Shown one piece after another: positions 25,032 to 35,030 of a stretch of 64,000 nucleotides of DNA. Positions within the stretch are counted from its first letter, which is position 1. Every line of letters starts with the position of its first letter. A program made the position numbers and the translations under genes. Below the pieces are notes generated by a model, which ran no database searches, was not told where the DNA came from, and worked only from the letters and a program-made list of their open reading frames with translations. Source of the DNA: Bacillus sp. Xin1 (GTDB lineage: Bacteria > Bacillota > Bacilli > Bacillales > Bacillaceae_G); assembly GCF_013314535.1 (NCBI RefSeq), contig NZ_JABUAE010000001.1, positions 496,001 through 560,000 of the forward strand, read 5' to 3'.

Positions 25032-25244
25032 TTATACGATCTCCGTTAATGTTAAATCAGCATTTTGCTTTTCGTATTCAAGATGAGCGCCAGTAACAGA
25101 TTGGACAAACTCAATATTATATGCGAACTTTTGTAATTTTGTACGAACGTCTTTTTGTGATTCAGCCTCTAAATATAAAACTTTTGTATTTTCACGTACT
25201 GGAACCTCAGTCATTTTTTCTTGATAGAATACTTTAAAAATCAT
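25032..25244 (-). CDS. rpoY: RNA polymerase epsilon subunit
   Basis: 70 residues. The sequence [20 protein letters not shown] with the pattern [19 protein letters not shown] is the conserved RpoY (YkzG) family. It binds RNA polymerase and resembles phage Gp2-type inhibitors in fold. Three bases separate it from rnjA, so the two are co-transcribed. A TATAAT -10 is seen at 25289-25294 on the minus strand. Confidence 0.92.
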   Translation of the reverse strand: MIFKVFYQEKMTEVPVRENTKVLYLEAESQKDVRTKLQKFAYNIEFVQSVTGAHLEYEKQNADLTLTEIV

Positions 25245-25288
25245 TGGAAAAACCTCTCCTTGTCTATGTTTTGCATTATCTGTTACCT

Positions 25289-25294
25289 ATTATA
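25289..25294 (-). promoter_or_regulatory. -10 element of the rpoY-rnjA promoter
   Basis: TATAAT on the minus strand, 45 bp before the rpoY start. The -35 is weak. Confidence 0.4.
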
Positions 25295-25337
25295 AAGCAA
25301 ATAGTGATGATTTTCATGTTTTTTCGAATGAGAATGA

Positions 25338-25358
25338 AGAAAAAGCCCGAAATGGGCA
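25338..25358 (-). terminator. Terminator of the 23-codon peptide gene
   Basis: GCCC/GGGC stem with a 5-base loop and T5 on the minus strand, directly after the small ORF. Confidence 0.65.
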
Positions 25359-25362
25359 CGAT

Positions 25363-25434
25363 TTAAGCCATAGTCTTTTTCTGGACTAAATTGTTTAAAT
25401 ACCGTTTTAGCTTTTTCTTCAGCTTCTTCAGCAT
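25363..25434 (-). CDS. 23-residue basic amphipathic peptide
   Basis: MLKKLKKKLKRYLNNLVQKK plus TMA. Ten Lys/Arg and regularly spaced Leu, Tyr and Val (positions 2, 5, 9, 12, 13, 16, 17) would form a strongly cationic amphipathic helix. ATG 25434 follows AAGGAAGGAG at good spacing, and an intrinsic terminator follows the stop, so the unit has full gene structure. It resembles membrane-binding or antimicrobial-type peptides, but may instead bind RNA or ribosomes. It lies upstream of rpoY on the same strand. Not recognised as a named gene. Confidence 0.55.
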   Translation of the reverse strand: MLKKLKKKLKRYLNNLVQKKTMA

Positions 25435-25832
25435 GATTACTCCTTCCTTTCCTTATTTTCAAACATGCATACTTTTTATTTAATTGTAGTAACTCTTTAT
25501 CTCTATATACTAGAAAATCATAGAAGATAAATGAGGGAATTACCGTCCGAATGTTTAGAGATTTGATTGGCTCATGCAGATGTAATCTTGTGTTATGTTT
25601 TTACTCTCACAGGCAGTATGCCCCCAGTTATGAATATAGTATGAGATAGATTAGAGAAGAAAATTCATTCAAACAAATATCAATATTCTTTTGATAGTAT
25701 ATGCATATTGTACGAATAAGGTTAGGAAGTGAACGCTTTCTTCACAGGTGTTTAATATGTTATACTTTTTTTTAGGATTTGAAAAGAAATAGTCAAGGTA
25801 GGAATAGAGGTAGGTTAGAAAGGATTTTAAGA
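25435..25832. other. Intergenic region before ykrA
   Basis: Contains an extended -10 (TGTTATACT, ending 25766) that is the probable ykrA promoter; the sequence TATGTTATACT also fits the CcpN motif but may be the -10 alone. No gene seen. Confidence 0.4.
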
Positions 25833-26606
25833 ATGAATGATAAAATCGTCTTTTTTGATATTGATGGAACATTACTAGACCATGATAAGAAAATTCCGCA
25901 ATCTACAAGAGAAGCTGTACGTATGTTACAAGAAAAAGGAGTACATGTGGCAATTGCGACAGGGCGTGCACCTTTCATGTTTGAAGATATTCGTAATGAG
26001 CTTAATATCCATAATTATGTGAGTTTTAATGGACAATATGTTGTATTTGAAGGTGAGGTTATATTTAAAAATCCACTACAACCTAATGCATTACATACAT
26101 TTACAACATTTGCGAAGCAAGAGGGATACCCACTTGTTTATTTAGATCATAAGGATATGAAGGCGACAGTAGAATACCATGATTATGTAAAAGAAGGCTT
26201 TGGTAGTCTACAATTTGAGCATCCGTTATATGAACCAAGTTTTTATGAAAATCGTGACATTTATCAAACTTTGCTCTTCTGCCAAGTGGGTGAGGAAGAA
26301 AAGTTTATTCATGATTATCCAGATTTTCATTTTATTCGTTGGCATGCATATTCTATGGACATTATTCCAAATGGCGGTTCAAAAGCAAAGGGAATTGAAA
26401 AATTCATTAAAAAATTAGGATTTAAGCGTGAACAAGTCTATGCTTTTGGAGATGGATTAAATGATTTAGAAATGATTGAAGCAGTCGGAACAGGCATTGT
26501 AATGGGGAATGGCCATGAAGATTTGAAAAAACTTGCTAATTATGTAACAAAAGATGTTAGTGAAGATGGGATTTTCCACGGTTTACAATGGGCGCGTTTA
26601 TTGTAA
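25833..26606 (+). CDS. ykrA: Cof-type HAD hydrolase (YkrA-like)
   Basis: 257 residues. HAD motif I FFDIDGTLLD, motif II IATGR, Lys motif III (GGSKAKGIE) and motif IV FGDGLNDLEM are all in place, with a C2B cap in the middle. Such enzymes dephosphorylate sugar phosphates or cofactors. ATG 25833 follows AAAGGA; the frame is open from 25779. Adjacent convergent def matches the ykrA-ykrB order of B. subtilis. Confidence 0.88.
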   Translation: MNDKIVFFDIDGTLLDHDKKIPQSTREAVRMLQEKGVHVAIATGRAPFMFEDIRNELNIHNYVSFNGQYVVFEGEVIFKNPLQPNALHTFTTFAKQEGYPLVYLDHKDMKATVEYHDYVKEGFGSLQFEHPLYEPSFYENRDIYQTLLFCQVGEEEKFIHDYPDFHFIRWHAYSMDIIPNGGSKAKGIEKFIKKLGFKREQVYAFGDGLNDLEMIEAVGTGIVMGNGHEDLKKLANYVTKDVSEDGIFHGLQWARLL

Positions 26607-26636
26607 CAAAAGAGTATGAGAACCATTTCAGTATAG

Positions 26637-26669
26637 AAAAAAGCAGGAGCTTTAGCTCCTGCTTTTTTT
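26637..26669. terminator. Bidirectional terminator between ykrA and def
   Basis: AAGCAGGAGC/GCTCCTGCTT with TTTA loop, A and T runs both sides. Confidence 0.92.
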
Positions 26670-27222
26670 ATCTTTCGAATGGTTTTGCATCATCAGGAGA
26701 TGCAAAAGGGTTTTCTTGATTAATATGGTCATAGAACATTACGCCGTTTAAATGATCAATTTCATGTTGAAATACAATTGCTGGTAACCCTTTTAAACGT
26801 AATTTTACCTCTTCACCATCGATAGTAGTTGCTTTAACTGTAATTCGTGTATAACGTGGAACATAGCCAGGTACTTCACGATCTACAGATAGGCAGCCTT
26901 CTCCGCCTGATAAATATGTACGTTCAACAGAGTGGCTAATAATTTTTGGATTGAATAAAGCATAGCTGTATAATGTCTCATTTGTATCAGTAACATGAAC
27001 AGCAATCATTCTTTTTGAAATGCCGATTTGTGGTGCAGCAATCCCGATTCCTGGACGTAAATTATATTTTTCAACCATTTCAGGGTTTTGACTGTTAATT
27101 ACAAGTTCAATCATTTTTTTAAGAGTACGTACATCTTCTTCACTTGCTGGCAGAGGTACTTCTTCTGCTACTGCTCGTAGAATGGGGTTTCCTTCACGAA
27201 TTACATCATTCATTGTAAGCAT
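26668..27222 (-). CDS. def: Peptide deformylase
   Basis: 184 residues. Removes the formyl group from nascent N-terminal methionine. Motif 1 [10 protein letters not shown], motif 2 EGCLSV (metal Cys) and motif 3 HEIDHLNG (metal His pair, catalytic Glu) are intact. The length and the insertion before motif 2 fit the long type-2 enzymes of Gram-positives (DefB/YkrB). AAAGGAGA precedes ATG 27222. Confidence 0.95.
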   Translation of the reverse strand: MLTMNDVIREGNPILRAVAEEVPLPASEEDVRTLKKMIELVINSQNPEMVEKYNLRPGIGIAAPQIGISKRMIAVHVTDTNETLYSYALFNPKIISHSVERTYLSGGEGCLSVDREVPGYVPRYTRITVKATTIDGEEVKLRLKGLPAIVFQHEIDHLNGVMFYDHINQENPFASPDDAKPFER

Positions 27223-27354
27223 TCACAATCTCTCCTTTCTCCTTTAGTCTACCAAAGGAGCTGAAAAAAGTCATGATAAAGTGCATAGTGCCTGCATAAT
27301 TCGAGCGGATTAAGAGTATGTAAAGTAGGTATTTTCTTCATCAATATGTGCTTA

Positions 27355-27384
27355 ATAAAAAAGAAAAGACGGCTGAGCCGCCTG
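27355..27384 (-). terminator. Terminator of the YjcZ-type gene
   Basis: AGGCGG/CCGTCT with one G-T pair around CTCAG, then a T-rich tail on the minus strand. Confidence 0.7.
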
Positions 27385-27412
27385 TTTCTTTCTATAGTTG
27401 TTTTGTTTTACA

Positions 27413-27559
27413 TTAACGAATGCAAGCAGCACCAACGATAATTAAAAGGATAAACAACACAACGATTAAGGCAAAGCCGCGTCCGGATCCTCCACAAGAA
27501 CCTCCATAGCCATAGGAAGGATATGAACAAGTTGGATAACAATATGTGTATCCGTACAT
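27413..27559 (-). CDS. YjcZ-family sporulation peptide
   Basis: 48 residues. A Tyr/Cys/Gly-rich N-terminus and the membrane helix [18 protein letters not shown] are the hallmarks of the YjcZ family of short sporulation-linked membrane proteins. ATG 27559 has AAAGGAGG upstream. A perfect 30-bp tandem duplication (27551-27580 and 27581-27610) repeats both that site and the start, creating a second in-frame start at 27589 with its own AAAGGAGG, which would add ten residues. Confidence 0.8.
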   Translation of the reverse strand: MYGYTYCYPTCSYPSYGYGGSCGGSGRGFALIVVLFILLIIVGAACIR

Positions 27560-27610
27560 GAGATGACCTCCTTTATCATTTCCGTACATGAGATGACCTC
27601 CTTTATCATT
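27551..27610. repeat. Perfect 30-bp tandem duplication
   Basis: Two identical 30-bp units holding a ribosome binding site, ATG and two codons. The length is a multiple of three, so both starts stay in frame. Confidence 0.95.
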
Positions 27611-27886
27611 TCCCGCTAATACTGCGGTTATTATAATGTATGGAATCGTGGTTAGGAGTGTATAGACATTCGCCTAGGAAAGGAAGATGTAATTGTATAT
27701 TTTTATTATAAAGAGAGAAAAACTAAGAAGAATTAATCGTTTACAGATTATTCTATGATGAAAAGAGGGTTAAAAAGGGAATAATATAACAGTAGGTTAT
27801 CACTTACTAATACAGGTGTGAAAATGAAAACGCCTATGTATAGTGAAAACCTCAATGTTATTCATAAAAAAACGTAACCAAAGTAA
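27611..27886. other. Intergenic region upstream of the pdh promoter
   Basis: AT-rich with no gene or clear hairpin recognised; it should hold the promoter of the YjcZ-type gene on the minus strand. Confidence 0.3.
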
Positions 27887-27916
27887 TTGACATCGTGATT
27901 AGAATAGTTGTAAACT
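27887..27916 (+). promoter_or_regulatory. pdhA promoter
   Basis: TTGACA (27887-27892), 18-base spacer, TAAACT (27911-27916). Gives a leader of about 178 nt. Confidence 0.65.
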
Positions 27917-27995
27917 AAAAAACGTGATCAAGATTGTATTAATATGTTTCTGAAAAAACATTAGTACAGATTGTTAGGTACACAAAATTATTCTC

Positions 27996-28019
27996 AACCG
28001 ACAAGGTTTCCTGTCGGTT
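27996..28019 (+). other. Hairpin in the pdhA leader
   Basis: AACCGACA/TGTCGGTT with an 8-base loop and only TTTA after it. May be an attenuator or a 5' stabilising stem. A second stem CTAGC/GCTAG lies at 28040-28054. Confidence 0.5.
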
Positions 28020-28043
28020 TACATGGTTGCGTTTTCTTTCTAG

Positions 28044-29216
<1,173 letters not shown>

Positions 29217-29219
29217 GCC

Positions 29220-30197
29220 ATGGCTCAAATGACAATGATTCAAGCAATCACTGATGCTTTACGTGTTGAAATGAAAAATGATCCTAACGTACTTGTATTT
29301 GGTGAAGACGTTGGTGTAAACGGCGGAGTATTCCGTGCTACTGAAGGTTTACAAGCTGAATTCGGTGAAGACCGTGTAATGGATACTCCACTTGCAGAGT
29401 CTGGTATTGGTGGACTTGCAGTTGGACTTGCACTTGAAGGATTCCGTCCAGTTCCAGAAATCCAATTCTTCGGTTTCGTTTATGAAGTAATGGATTCAAT
29501 TTCTGGTCAATTAGCTCGTATGCGTTACCGTTCTGGTGGACGTTGGACTGCTCCAGTAACAGTTCGTTCTCCATTCGGTGGCGGCGTTCATACTCCTGAA
29601 CTACACGCTGATAGCTTAGAAGGATTAGTTGCACAACAACCAGGTCTAAAAGTTGTTATTCCATCTACTCCATACGATGCAAAAGGCCTTTTGATCTCTG
29701 CGATTCGTGACAACGATCCAGTTATCTACTTAGAGCATATGAAATTGTACCGTTCATTCCGTCAAGAAGTACCAGAAGGCGAATACACAATTGATTTAGG
29801 TAAAGCTGATATCAAACGTGAAGGTACAGATGTATCTGTTATCGCTTATGGTGCTATGGTTCATGCTGCATTAAAAGCTGCTGAAGAACTTGAAAAAGAA
29901 GGTATCTCTTTAGAGGTTGTTGACTTACGTACAGTTCAACCATTAGATATCGAAACAATCATCGCTTCTGTTGAAAAAACAGGCCGTGTAGTTGTAGTTC
30001 AAGAAGCTCAAAAACAAGCTGGTATTGCAGCAAACGTTGTAGCGGAAATTAACGACCGTGCAATCTTAAACTTAGAAGCTCCAGTTGTACGTGTTGCAGC
30101 TGCTGATACAGTATTCCCATTCTCTCAAGCTGAGAGCGTATGGTTACCAAACCATAAAGATATTGTTGAAGCTGTTAACAAAGTAATGAACTTCTAA
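29220..30197 (+). CDS. pdhB: Pyruvate dehydrogenase E1 beta subunit
   Basis: 325 residues. Forms the alpha2beta2 E1 with Pdh[10 protein letters not shown] near the N-terminus, the [20 protein letters not shown] stretch and [15 protein letters not shown] are typical of E1 beta. Starts three bases after pdhA with AAAGGAG inside the pdhA end, indicating coupled translation. Followed by a strong hairpin before pdhC. Confidence 0.96.
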   Translation: MAQMTMIQAITDALRVEMKNDPNVLVFGEDVGVNGGVFRATEGLQAEFGEDRVMDTPLAESGIGGLAVGLALEGFRPVPEIQFFGFVYEVMDSISGQLARMRYRSGGRWTAPVTVRSPFGGGVHTPELHADSLEGLVAQQPGLKVVIPSTPYDAKGLLISAIRDNDPVIYLEHMKLYRSFRQEVPEGEYTIDLGKADIKREGTDVSVIAYGAMVHAALKAAEELEKEGISLEVVDLRTVQPLDIETIIASVEKTGRVVVVQEAQKQAGIAANVVAEINDRAILNLEAPVVRVAAADTVFPFSQAESVWLPNHKDIVEAVNKVMNF

Positions 30198-30211
30198 TTT
30201 TAGTTTCATGT

Positions 30212-30247
30212 GCAAAAGAAATCAGCACATGCTGATTTCTTTTGTGC
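30212..30247 (+). other. Intercistronic hairpin between pdhB and pdhC
   Basis: A 14-bp perfect stem (CAAAAGAAATCAGC with GCTGATTTCTTTTG) around ACAT, with weaker outer pairs and no T-run. Likely an RNA processing or stability element that sets subunit ratios. Confidence 0.65.
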
Positions 30248-30286
30248 TATTCCATAATAATGATATGAATCAGGGGGATGAATTCC

Positions 30287-31573
30287 GTGGCATTTGAATT
30301 TAAACTACCAGATATTGGTGAAGGTATCCACGAAGGTGAAATCGTAAAATGGTTTATTAAACCAGGCGATGAAGTAAATGAAGATGATGTACTTCTTGAA
30401 GTACAAAATGATAAAGCAGTAGTAGAAATTCCTTCTCCGGTTAAAGGTAAAGTACTTGAAGTACTTGTAGAAGAAGGTACAGTTGCAGTAGTAGGAGATA
30501 CTTTAATTAAGTTTGACGCTCCTGGATACGAAAACCTTAAATTTAAAGGTGACGACCATGATGACGCTCCAAAAGCTGAAGAAGTGAAAGAAGAAGCTCC
30601 AGCAGCGGTAGCTACTCCAGCAGCAACTGAAGAAGTTGTAAATGAGCGCGTAATTGCTATGCCATCTGTACGTAAATACGCTCGTGAAAAAGGTGTAGAT
30701 ATCCATAAAGTAGCTGGTACTGGCAAAAACGGTCGCGTTGTAAAAGCTGATATCGATGCATTTGCAAATGGTGGACAAGCAGTAGCAGCAACTGAAGCTC
30801 CAGCAGCAGTAGAAGCTACTCCAGCAGCAAAAGAAGAAGCACCAAAAGCACAACCAATCCCAGCTGGTGAATACCCAGAAACTCGTGAGAAAATGAGTGG
30901 TATCCGTAAAGCAATTGCGAAAGCAATGGTTAACTCTAAACATACAGCTCCTCACGTAACATTAATGGACGAAGTAGATGTAACAGAACTTGTTGCTCAC
31001 CGTAAAAAGTTCAAAGCAGTAGCAGCTGATAAAGGTATTAAATTAACTTACCTTCCATACGTTGTAAAAGCTTTAACATCTGCATTACGTGAATTCCCAA
31101 TGCTGAACACTTCTTTAGATGATGCATCTTCAGAAATCGTTCATAAACATTACTTCAACATCGGTATCGCAGCTGATACAGACAAAGGTCTATTAGTACC
31201 AGTTGTTAAAGATACAGATCGTAAATCAATCTTCACTATTTCTAACGAGATCAATGATCTTGCTGGTAAAGCACGTGAAGGTCGCTTAGCTCCAGCTGAA
31301 ATGAAAGGTGCTTCTTGCACAATTACAAACATTGGTTCTGCAGGTGGACAATGGTTCACTCCAGTTATCAACCACCCAGAAGTAGCAATCCTTGGTATCG
31401 GCCGCATTGCTGAGAAACCAGTTGTGAAAAACGGTGAAATCGTTGCAGCTCCAGTATTAGCATTATCTCTAAGCTTTGACCATCGTTTAATTGACGGCGC
31501 AACTGCTCAAAAAGCATTAAACCAAATTAAACGTCTATTGAATGACCCACAATTATTAGTAATGGAGGCGTAA
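30287..31573 (+). CDS. pdhC: Dihydrolipoamide acetyltransferase (PDH E2)
   Basis: 428 residues. One lipoyl domain (Lys43 in QNDKAVVE), an Ala/Pro/Glu-rich linker, the peripheral-subunit-binding domain (about 125-165), a second linker, and the acyltransferase core ending with [10 protein letters not shown]. It forms the structural core and transfers acetyl to CoA. GTG 30287 is 9 bases after AGGGGG; the ATG at 30278 abuts it. Confidence 0.96.
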   Translation: MAFEFKLPDIGEGIHEGEIVKWFIKPGDEVNEDDVLLEVQNDKAVVEIPSPVKGKVLEVLVEEGTVAVVGDTLIKFDAPGYENLKFKGDDHDDAPKAEEVKEEAPAAVATPAATEEVVNERVIAMPSVRKYAREKGVDIHKVAGTGKNGRVVKADIDAFANGGQAVAATEAPAAVEATPAAKEEAPKAQPIPAGEYPETREKMSGIRKAIAKAMVNSKHTAPHVTLMDEVDVTELVAHRKKFKAVAADKGIKLTYLPYVVKALTSALREFPMLNTSLDDASSEIVHKHYFNIGIAADTDKGLLVPVVKDTDRKSIFTISNEINDLAGKAREGRLAPAEMKGASCTITNIGSAGGQWFTPVINHPEVAILGIGRIAEKPVVKNGEIVAAPVLALSLSFDHRLIDGATAQKALNQIKRLLNDPQLLVMEA

Positions 31574-31578
31574 TAACA

Positions 31579-32991
31579 ATGGTAGTAGGAGATTTCCCAA
31601 TTGAATTAGATACAGTCGTTGTTGGTGCAGGTCCTGGTGGATACGTAGCGGCAATTCGTGCAGCACAATTAGGTCAAAAGGTAGCAATTATTGAAAAAGC
31701 TAACCTTGGTGGCGTATGCTTAAACGTTGGATGTATTCCTTCAAAAGCGTTAATCAATGCAGGTCATCGTTATGAGAATGCAATGCATTCTGATGACATG
31801 GGTATCACTGCAGAGAACGTAAAAGTTGACTTTACAAAAGTTCAAGAATGGAAAAACGGCGTAGTTAAGAAATTAACTGGCGGTGTTGAAGGCCTTCTTA
31901 AAGGTAACAAAGTTGAAATCATTCGCGGTGAAGCTTACTTCGTAGATGCTAACACATTACGCGTAATGACTGACGATGCAGCTCAAACTTATACGTTTAA
32001 AAATGCTGTTCTTGCAACTGGTTCTACACCAATCGAAATTCCTGGATTCAAATACTCTAAACGTGTTATCAACTCTACGGGTGCATTAAGCTTACCTGAA
32101 ATTCCTAAAAAACTTGTTGTAATCGGCGGCGGTTATATCGGTATGGAATTAGGAACTGCATATGCTAACTTCGGTACAGAAGTTACTGTAGTAGAAGCTG
32201 GCGATGAAATCTTAGCTGGTTTCGAAAAAGCAATGAGCTCTGTTGTTAAGCGTGCTCTTCAGAAAAAAGGCAACGTAAACATCCATACAAAAGCTATGGC
32301 TAAAGGCGTTGAAGAAACAGAAAACGGCGTAACAGTTAGCTTCGAAGTTAAAGGCGAAGTACAAACTGTAGAAGCTGATTATGTATTAGTAACTGTAGGT
32401 CGTCGTCCAAATACGCAAGAAATCGGTCTTGAGCAAGTTGGAGTTAAAATGACTGACCGTGGCATCATCGAAATCGATGAGCAATGCCGTACAAACGTAC
32501 CAAACATCTATGCAATCGGTGATATCGTTCCTGGACCACCATTAGCTCACAAAGCTTCTTACGAAGGTAAAGTAGCTGTTGAAGCAATTAGTGGCCATGC
32601 ATCAGCAATCGATTACATCGGAATTCCAGCAGTATGCTTCACTGATCCAGAATTAGCATCTGTTGGTTACACTAAGAAACAAGCTGAAGAAGCTGGGATG
32701 AGTGTAGCTGTATCTAAGTTCCCATTCGCTGCAAACGGTCGTGCTTTATCATTAAACAGCACAGATGGTTTCTTACAACTTGTAACACGTAAAGAAGATG
32801 GTCTTCTTGTAGGTGCACAAGTTGCAGGTGCAGGTGCTTCTGATATTATCTCTGAGATTGGTTTAGCTATCGAAGCTGGAATGACAGCAGAAGATATCGC
32901 TCAAACAATCCACGCTCACCCAACATTAGGTGAAATCACAATGGAAGCAGCAGAAGTTGCTCTTGGAATGCCAATTCACATTGTAAAATAA
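31579..32991 (+). CDS. pdhD: Dihydrolipoyl dehydrogenase (PDH E3)
   Basis: 470 residues. FAD-binding [11 protein letters not shown], redox disulfide Cys47/Cys52 in [12 protein letters not shown]-binding [10 protein letters not shown] and the C-terminal HAHPTLGE with the catalytic His-Glu pair. Reoxidises lipoamide for PDH and other 2-oxoacid complexes. Its GGAGG site overlaps the pdhC stop. A strong terminator follows. Confidence 0.96.
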   Translation: MVVGDFPIELDTVVVGAGPGGYVAAIRAAQLGQKVAIIEKANLGGVCLNVGCIPSKALINAGHRYENAMHSDDMGITAENVKVDFTKVQEWKNGVVKKLTGGVEGLLKGNKVEIIRGEAYFVDANTLRVMTDDAAQTYTFKNAVLATGSTPIEIPGFKYSKRVINSTGALSLPEIPKKLVVIGGGYIGMELGTAYANFGTEVTVVEAGDEILAGFEKAMSSVVKRALQKKGNVNIHTKAMAKGVEETENGVTVSFEVKGEVQTVEADYVLVTVGRRPNTQEIGLEQVGVKMTDRGIIEIDEQCRTNVPNIYAIGDIVPGPPLAHKASYEGKVAVEAISGHASAIDYIGIPAVCFTDPELASVGYTKKQAEEAGMSVAVSKFPFAANGRALSLNSTDGFLQLVTRKEDGLLVGAQVAGAGASDIISEIGLAIEAGMTAEDIAQTIHAHPTLGEITMEAAEVALGMPIHIVK

Positions 32992-33004
32992 TAAGAACAA
33001 GCAA

Positions 33005-33044
33005 AATAACCCGCCTCTTATCTATTCAGAGGCGGGTTATTTTC
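33005..33044 (+). terminator. Terminator of the pdh operon
   Basis: AATAACCCGCCTCT/AGAGGCGGGTTATT stem, 9-base loop, TT tail. Confidence 0.9.
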
Positions 33045-33162
33045 TATTTAATAAATCTATCTATAAATACTTTAGAAGAGCTTATAGGGTCATTATGTGT
33101 ATTTGTCGAATGGATATGTAATACTATATATCAAAAATGGGAATGCACGTTAATAGAAATAA

Positions 33163-33217
33163 ACTGGACACAAATCCATTACATCTTTTTGTATTATGTA
33201 ATGGATTTGTGTCCAGT
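33163..33217. repeat. 22-bp perfect inverted repeat
   Basis: Arms 33163-33184 and 33196-33217 match perfectly around an 11-base loop rich in T. No T-run follows. Its ends ACTGGACAC / GTGTCCAGT are not those of the other repeats here. It lies just before a small membrane protein gene. Confidence 0.85.
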
Positions 33218-33262
33218 ACCATATCTTATTATAAAATAGAGCATGTCAAAGGAGACGGTTCC

Positions 33263-33496
33263 ATGAAAATCATCCATGTTATATTTTATCATTTCCTTTT
33301 ATGGAGTGGATTTTCTATTGTGTTATTCTTATCGAATGGTGATAAGCTTCATTATAAAGTGATGCTTTTTTTCGTGTTTCTTTACTTAGCATATGTAATT
33401 GCTTATGTTGTTCTTAGTGTAAGAAAGCAAGCGCTATTTCTTACTTGTGCAAATAGTATGTTCTTTTTAATAATATCTTGCTTTTTTAGAAATTAG
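33263..33496 (+). CDS. Small membrane protein, hypothetical
   Basis: 77 residues with three hydrophobic segments (about 5-22, 31-50, 57-74). AAAGGAGA precedes ATG 33263; the frame open to 33137 includes the inverted repeat and is unlikely to be coding. The last four bases overlap the convergent DUF1885-like gene. Family not recognised. Confidence 0.6.
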   Translation: MKIIHVIFYHFLLWSGFSIVLFLSNGDKLHYKVMLFFVFLYLAYVIAYVVLSVRKQALFLTCANSMFFLIISCFFRN

Positions 33497-33885
33497 CGTT
33501 TATAAAAGTACATTGTTCTCCCATTAAATAACCTTAATTCACCCTCTAGTTTCTTTGCTAAAAAACGGCAGAATTCATTTGCTTTTCCTTTATCCCCAAA
33601 TGTGGCAGTAGAAGGCAAGGAGATTTGAACAAAAGCTTGCTCGTTTTCTGTTCCAACCCCCACATAAATAGAATTATATCGATCGTGACTAGATTTTAGT
33701 TCAAGTGTAGTCTCTGATGTATTAAGTATCTCATATGGAAATGCCACGTTAGTATATGCATAGCTAACTTGTGCACCAGTTTGGGAAGTAATTGTTTGAT
33801 AATAATGAAAAAGTTGTTTTACATCTTCTAATGTGACAGCTTGTTGCTTAGATTTAGGTACAAGTTTAATAAATGCATGTTGCAT
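33493..33885 (-). CDS. DUF1885-like protein
   Basis: 130 residues, soluble. MQHAFIKLVPKSKQQAVTLEDVKQLFHYYQ followed by strands and IQISLPSTATFGDKGKANEFC resembles DUF1885, whose Geobacillus member has an FKBP-like fold (recalled). No enzymatic residues are evident. AGGAGGAA precedes ATG. Function unknown. Confidence 0.65.
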   Translation of the reverse strand: MQHAFIKLVPKSKQQAVTLEDVKQLFHYYQTITSQTGAQVSYAYTNVAFPYEILNTSETTLELKSSHDRYNSIYVGVGTENEQAFVQISLPSTATFGDKGKANEFCRFLAKKLEGELRLFNGRTMYFYKR

Positions 33886-34020
33886 AAAGAAATTCCTCCT
33901 GACGTAATATATATAGCTATTTTAACACTGTTGTAAATTTTTTGACAATTAAAAAGGAATCCTTACTCATTCTGTTTAATATATACAAGTAGAAAGTGCT
34001 GTGAAGAACGGAGGGAGTAA

Positions 34021-34317
34021 ATGTTTGAAAAATTGTATGATGAACATGAAAGTGTGAAGGTACGATTTTTGGGATTTATGACACATGAAAACCGTTATGA
34101 TTTTGGGGTTATTTATACAAATATGTTTTTTGGGAAACCTCTTGTTGTTTGCATGCAGACAGGGAGAGCGACTCTACTAGGTCAAGACGATGTAGATAAT
34201 GTTCAACATTTACAGCAAGTCTTTAAATTACAATCGGAGGAAGAAGCGGATGATCTAGCACAATTTTTTAAATTTCTTGTACCGCCAACGTCCTTACATG
34301 CTGAATATGAAGAATAA
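34021..34317 (+). CDS. DUF3055-like protein
   Basis: 98 residues. Compact alpha/beta sequence with VKVRFLGFMTHENRYDFGVIYTNMFFGK and an acidic C-terminal half (EEEADDLAQFFKFL). The family name is from recall. GGAGGG precedes ATG 34021. It immediately precedes the SR1P array but has its own terminator. Confidence 0.65.
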   Translation: MFEKLYDEHESVKVRFLGFMTHENRYDFGVIYTNMFFGKPLVVCMQTGRATLLGQDDVDNVQHLQQVFKLQSEEEADDLAQFFKFLVPPTSLHAEYEE

Positions 34318-34325
34318 ATAAATGG

Positions 34326-34361
34326 AAACAGTCGTACTTATTAAGATATGACTGTTTTTTT
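34326..34361 (+). terminator. Intrinsic terminator
   Basis: AACAGTC/GACTGTT stem with a long AT loop, then T-run. Confidence 0.7.
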
Positions 34362-34400
34362 ATGTTATTGTCGCATACTAATATAAAATAAAATTTTTAA

Positions 34401-34442
34401 TGTGTTATACTAAAAACCTATTGACTGAAAAAGTATAACATA
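34401..34442. promoter_or_regulatory. Two inverted CcpN-type operators flanking the -35
   Basis: TGTGTTATACT (34401-34411, plus) and TATGTTATACT (minus strand, 34432-34442) each match the CcpN consensus TRTGHYATAYW at every position and lie on both sides of the -35. CcpN represses sr1, gapB and pckA in B. subtilis when glycolytic carbon is present. Confidence 0.7.
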
Positions 34443-34449
34443 TTAAAAT
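34421..34449 (+). promoter_or_regulatory. Promoter of the SR1P array
   Basis: TTGACT (34421-34426), 17-base spacer, TAAAAT (34444-34449). Confidence 0.7.
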
Positions 34450-34512
34450 AAAGACAGAAAGTTAAGCGGTTACAAAAGTTTTTGGGATTATAAACTTAGG
34501 GGGAAATAGAAA

Positions 34513-34641
34513 ATGGGAACAATCGTATGTCAAGATTGTGAAAGTACAATTGCACACTTCGAGGATGAGAAAGTAACAGTACTTTACGGGAAATGTGGAT
34601 CTTGCGGATGTGATCACAAGGAGCATACAAAAGCCCAATAA
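34513..34641 (+). CDS. SR1P-like GapA-binding peptide, copy 1
   Basis: 42 residues: MGTIVCQDCESTIAHFEDEK, then VTVLYGKCGSCGCDHKEH. This is the SR1P family, the peptide encoded by the dual-function RNA SR1 of B. subtilis, which binds glyceraldehyde-3-phosphate dehydrogenase GapA and alters its moonlighting contact with RNase J1. Cys6/Cys9 and the C-x-x-C/H cluster near residues 28-35 suggest a zinc-binding fold. AGGGGG precedes ATG. A small stem (AAGTTT/AAACTT) lies just before the ribosome binding site. Confidence 0.85.
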   Translation: MGTIVCQDCESTIAHFEDEKVTVLYGKCGSCGCDHKEHTKAQ

Positions 34642-34702
34642 TATATAGGAATCTTGCTACTGAAAAAGTTTTTAGGACCATAAACTTAGGGGGAAATGAA
34701 AA

Positions 34703-34834
34703 ATGGGAACAATCGTATGTCAAGTTTGCGAAGAAACAATTGCACACTTTGAAGATGAAAAGATAACAGTACTTTACGGAAAATGTGGATCTCATTGCGA
34801 ATGTAATCACAAGGAACATACAAAAGCTAAGTAA
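34703..34834 (+). CDS. SR1P-like peptide, copy 2
   Basis: 43 residues. Differs from copy 1 by a Cys-rich stretch changed to CGSHCECNHKEH (one extra residue) and a few substitutions. The 5' sequence AGTTTTTAGGACCATAAACTTAG repeats that of copy 1 with changes outside the stem, so the duplicated unit includes the translation signals. No separate promoter is obvious; transcription from 34421 is assumed. Confidence 0.85.
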   Translation: MGTIVCQVCEETIAHFEDEKITVLYGKCGSHCECNHKEHTKAK

Positions 34835-34897
34835 ATATATAGAACGTGTAAATATAAAGGTTTTCAATCATAATGTAAACTCAGGGGGAAATGAAAA

Positions 34898-35029
34898 ATG
34901 GGAACAATCGTATGTCAAGTTTGCGAAGGAACAATTGCACACTTTGAAGATGAAAAGACAACAGTGCTTTACGGAAAATGTGGGTCTCATTGCGAATGTG
35001 GTCACAAAGAGCATACAAAAGCCCAATAA
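34898..35029 (+). CDS. SR1P-like peptide, copy 3
   Basis: 43 residues, close to copy 2 (TTVLY for ITVLY, CGHKEHTKAQ end). The AGGGGG site is kept, but the stem in front of it is degraded (TAATGTAAACTC). A strong terminator shared with tgl closes the array. Confidence 0.85.
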   Translation: MGTIVCQVCEGTIAHFEDEKTTVLYGKCGSHCECGHKEHTKAQ

Positions 35030-35030
35030 T

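Noticed and set aside
25729-25746. cre-like sequence GTGAACGCTTTC before ykrA
   Set aside because: One base is missing between the AA and CG of the consensus, and the right half does not fit in either orientation.
25756-25766. TATGTTATACT, an exact CcpN-motif match before ykrA
   Set aside because: It is a single copy and coincides with an ordinary extended -10 element, so chance is likely. The SR1P and pycA regions have paired or clustered copies.
27825-27840. TGAAAACGCCTATG, cre-like sequence upstream of the pdh promoter
   Set aside because: It fails the A/T positions and final CA of the cre consensus.
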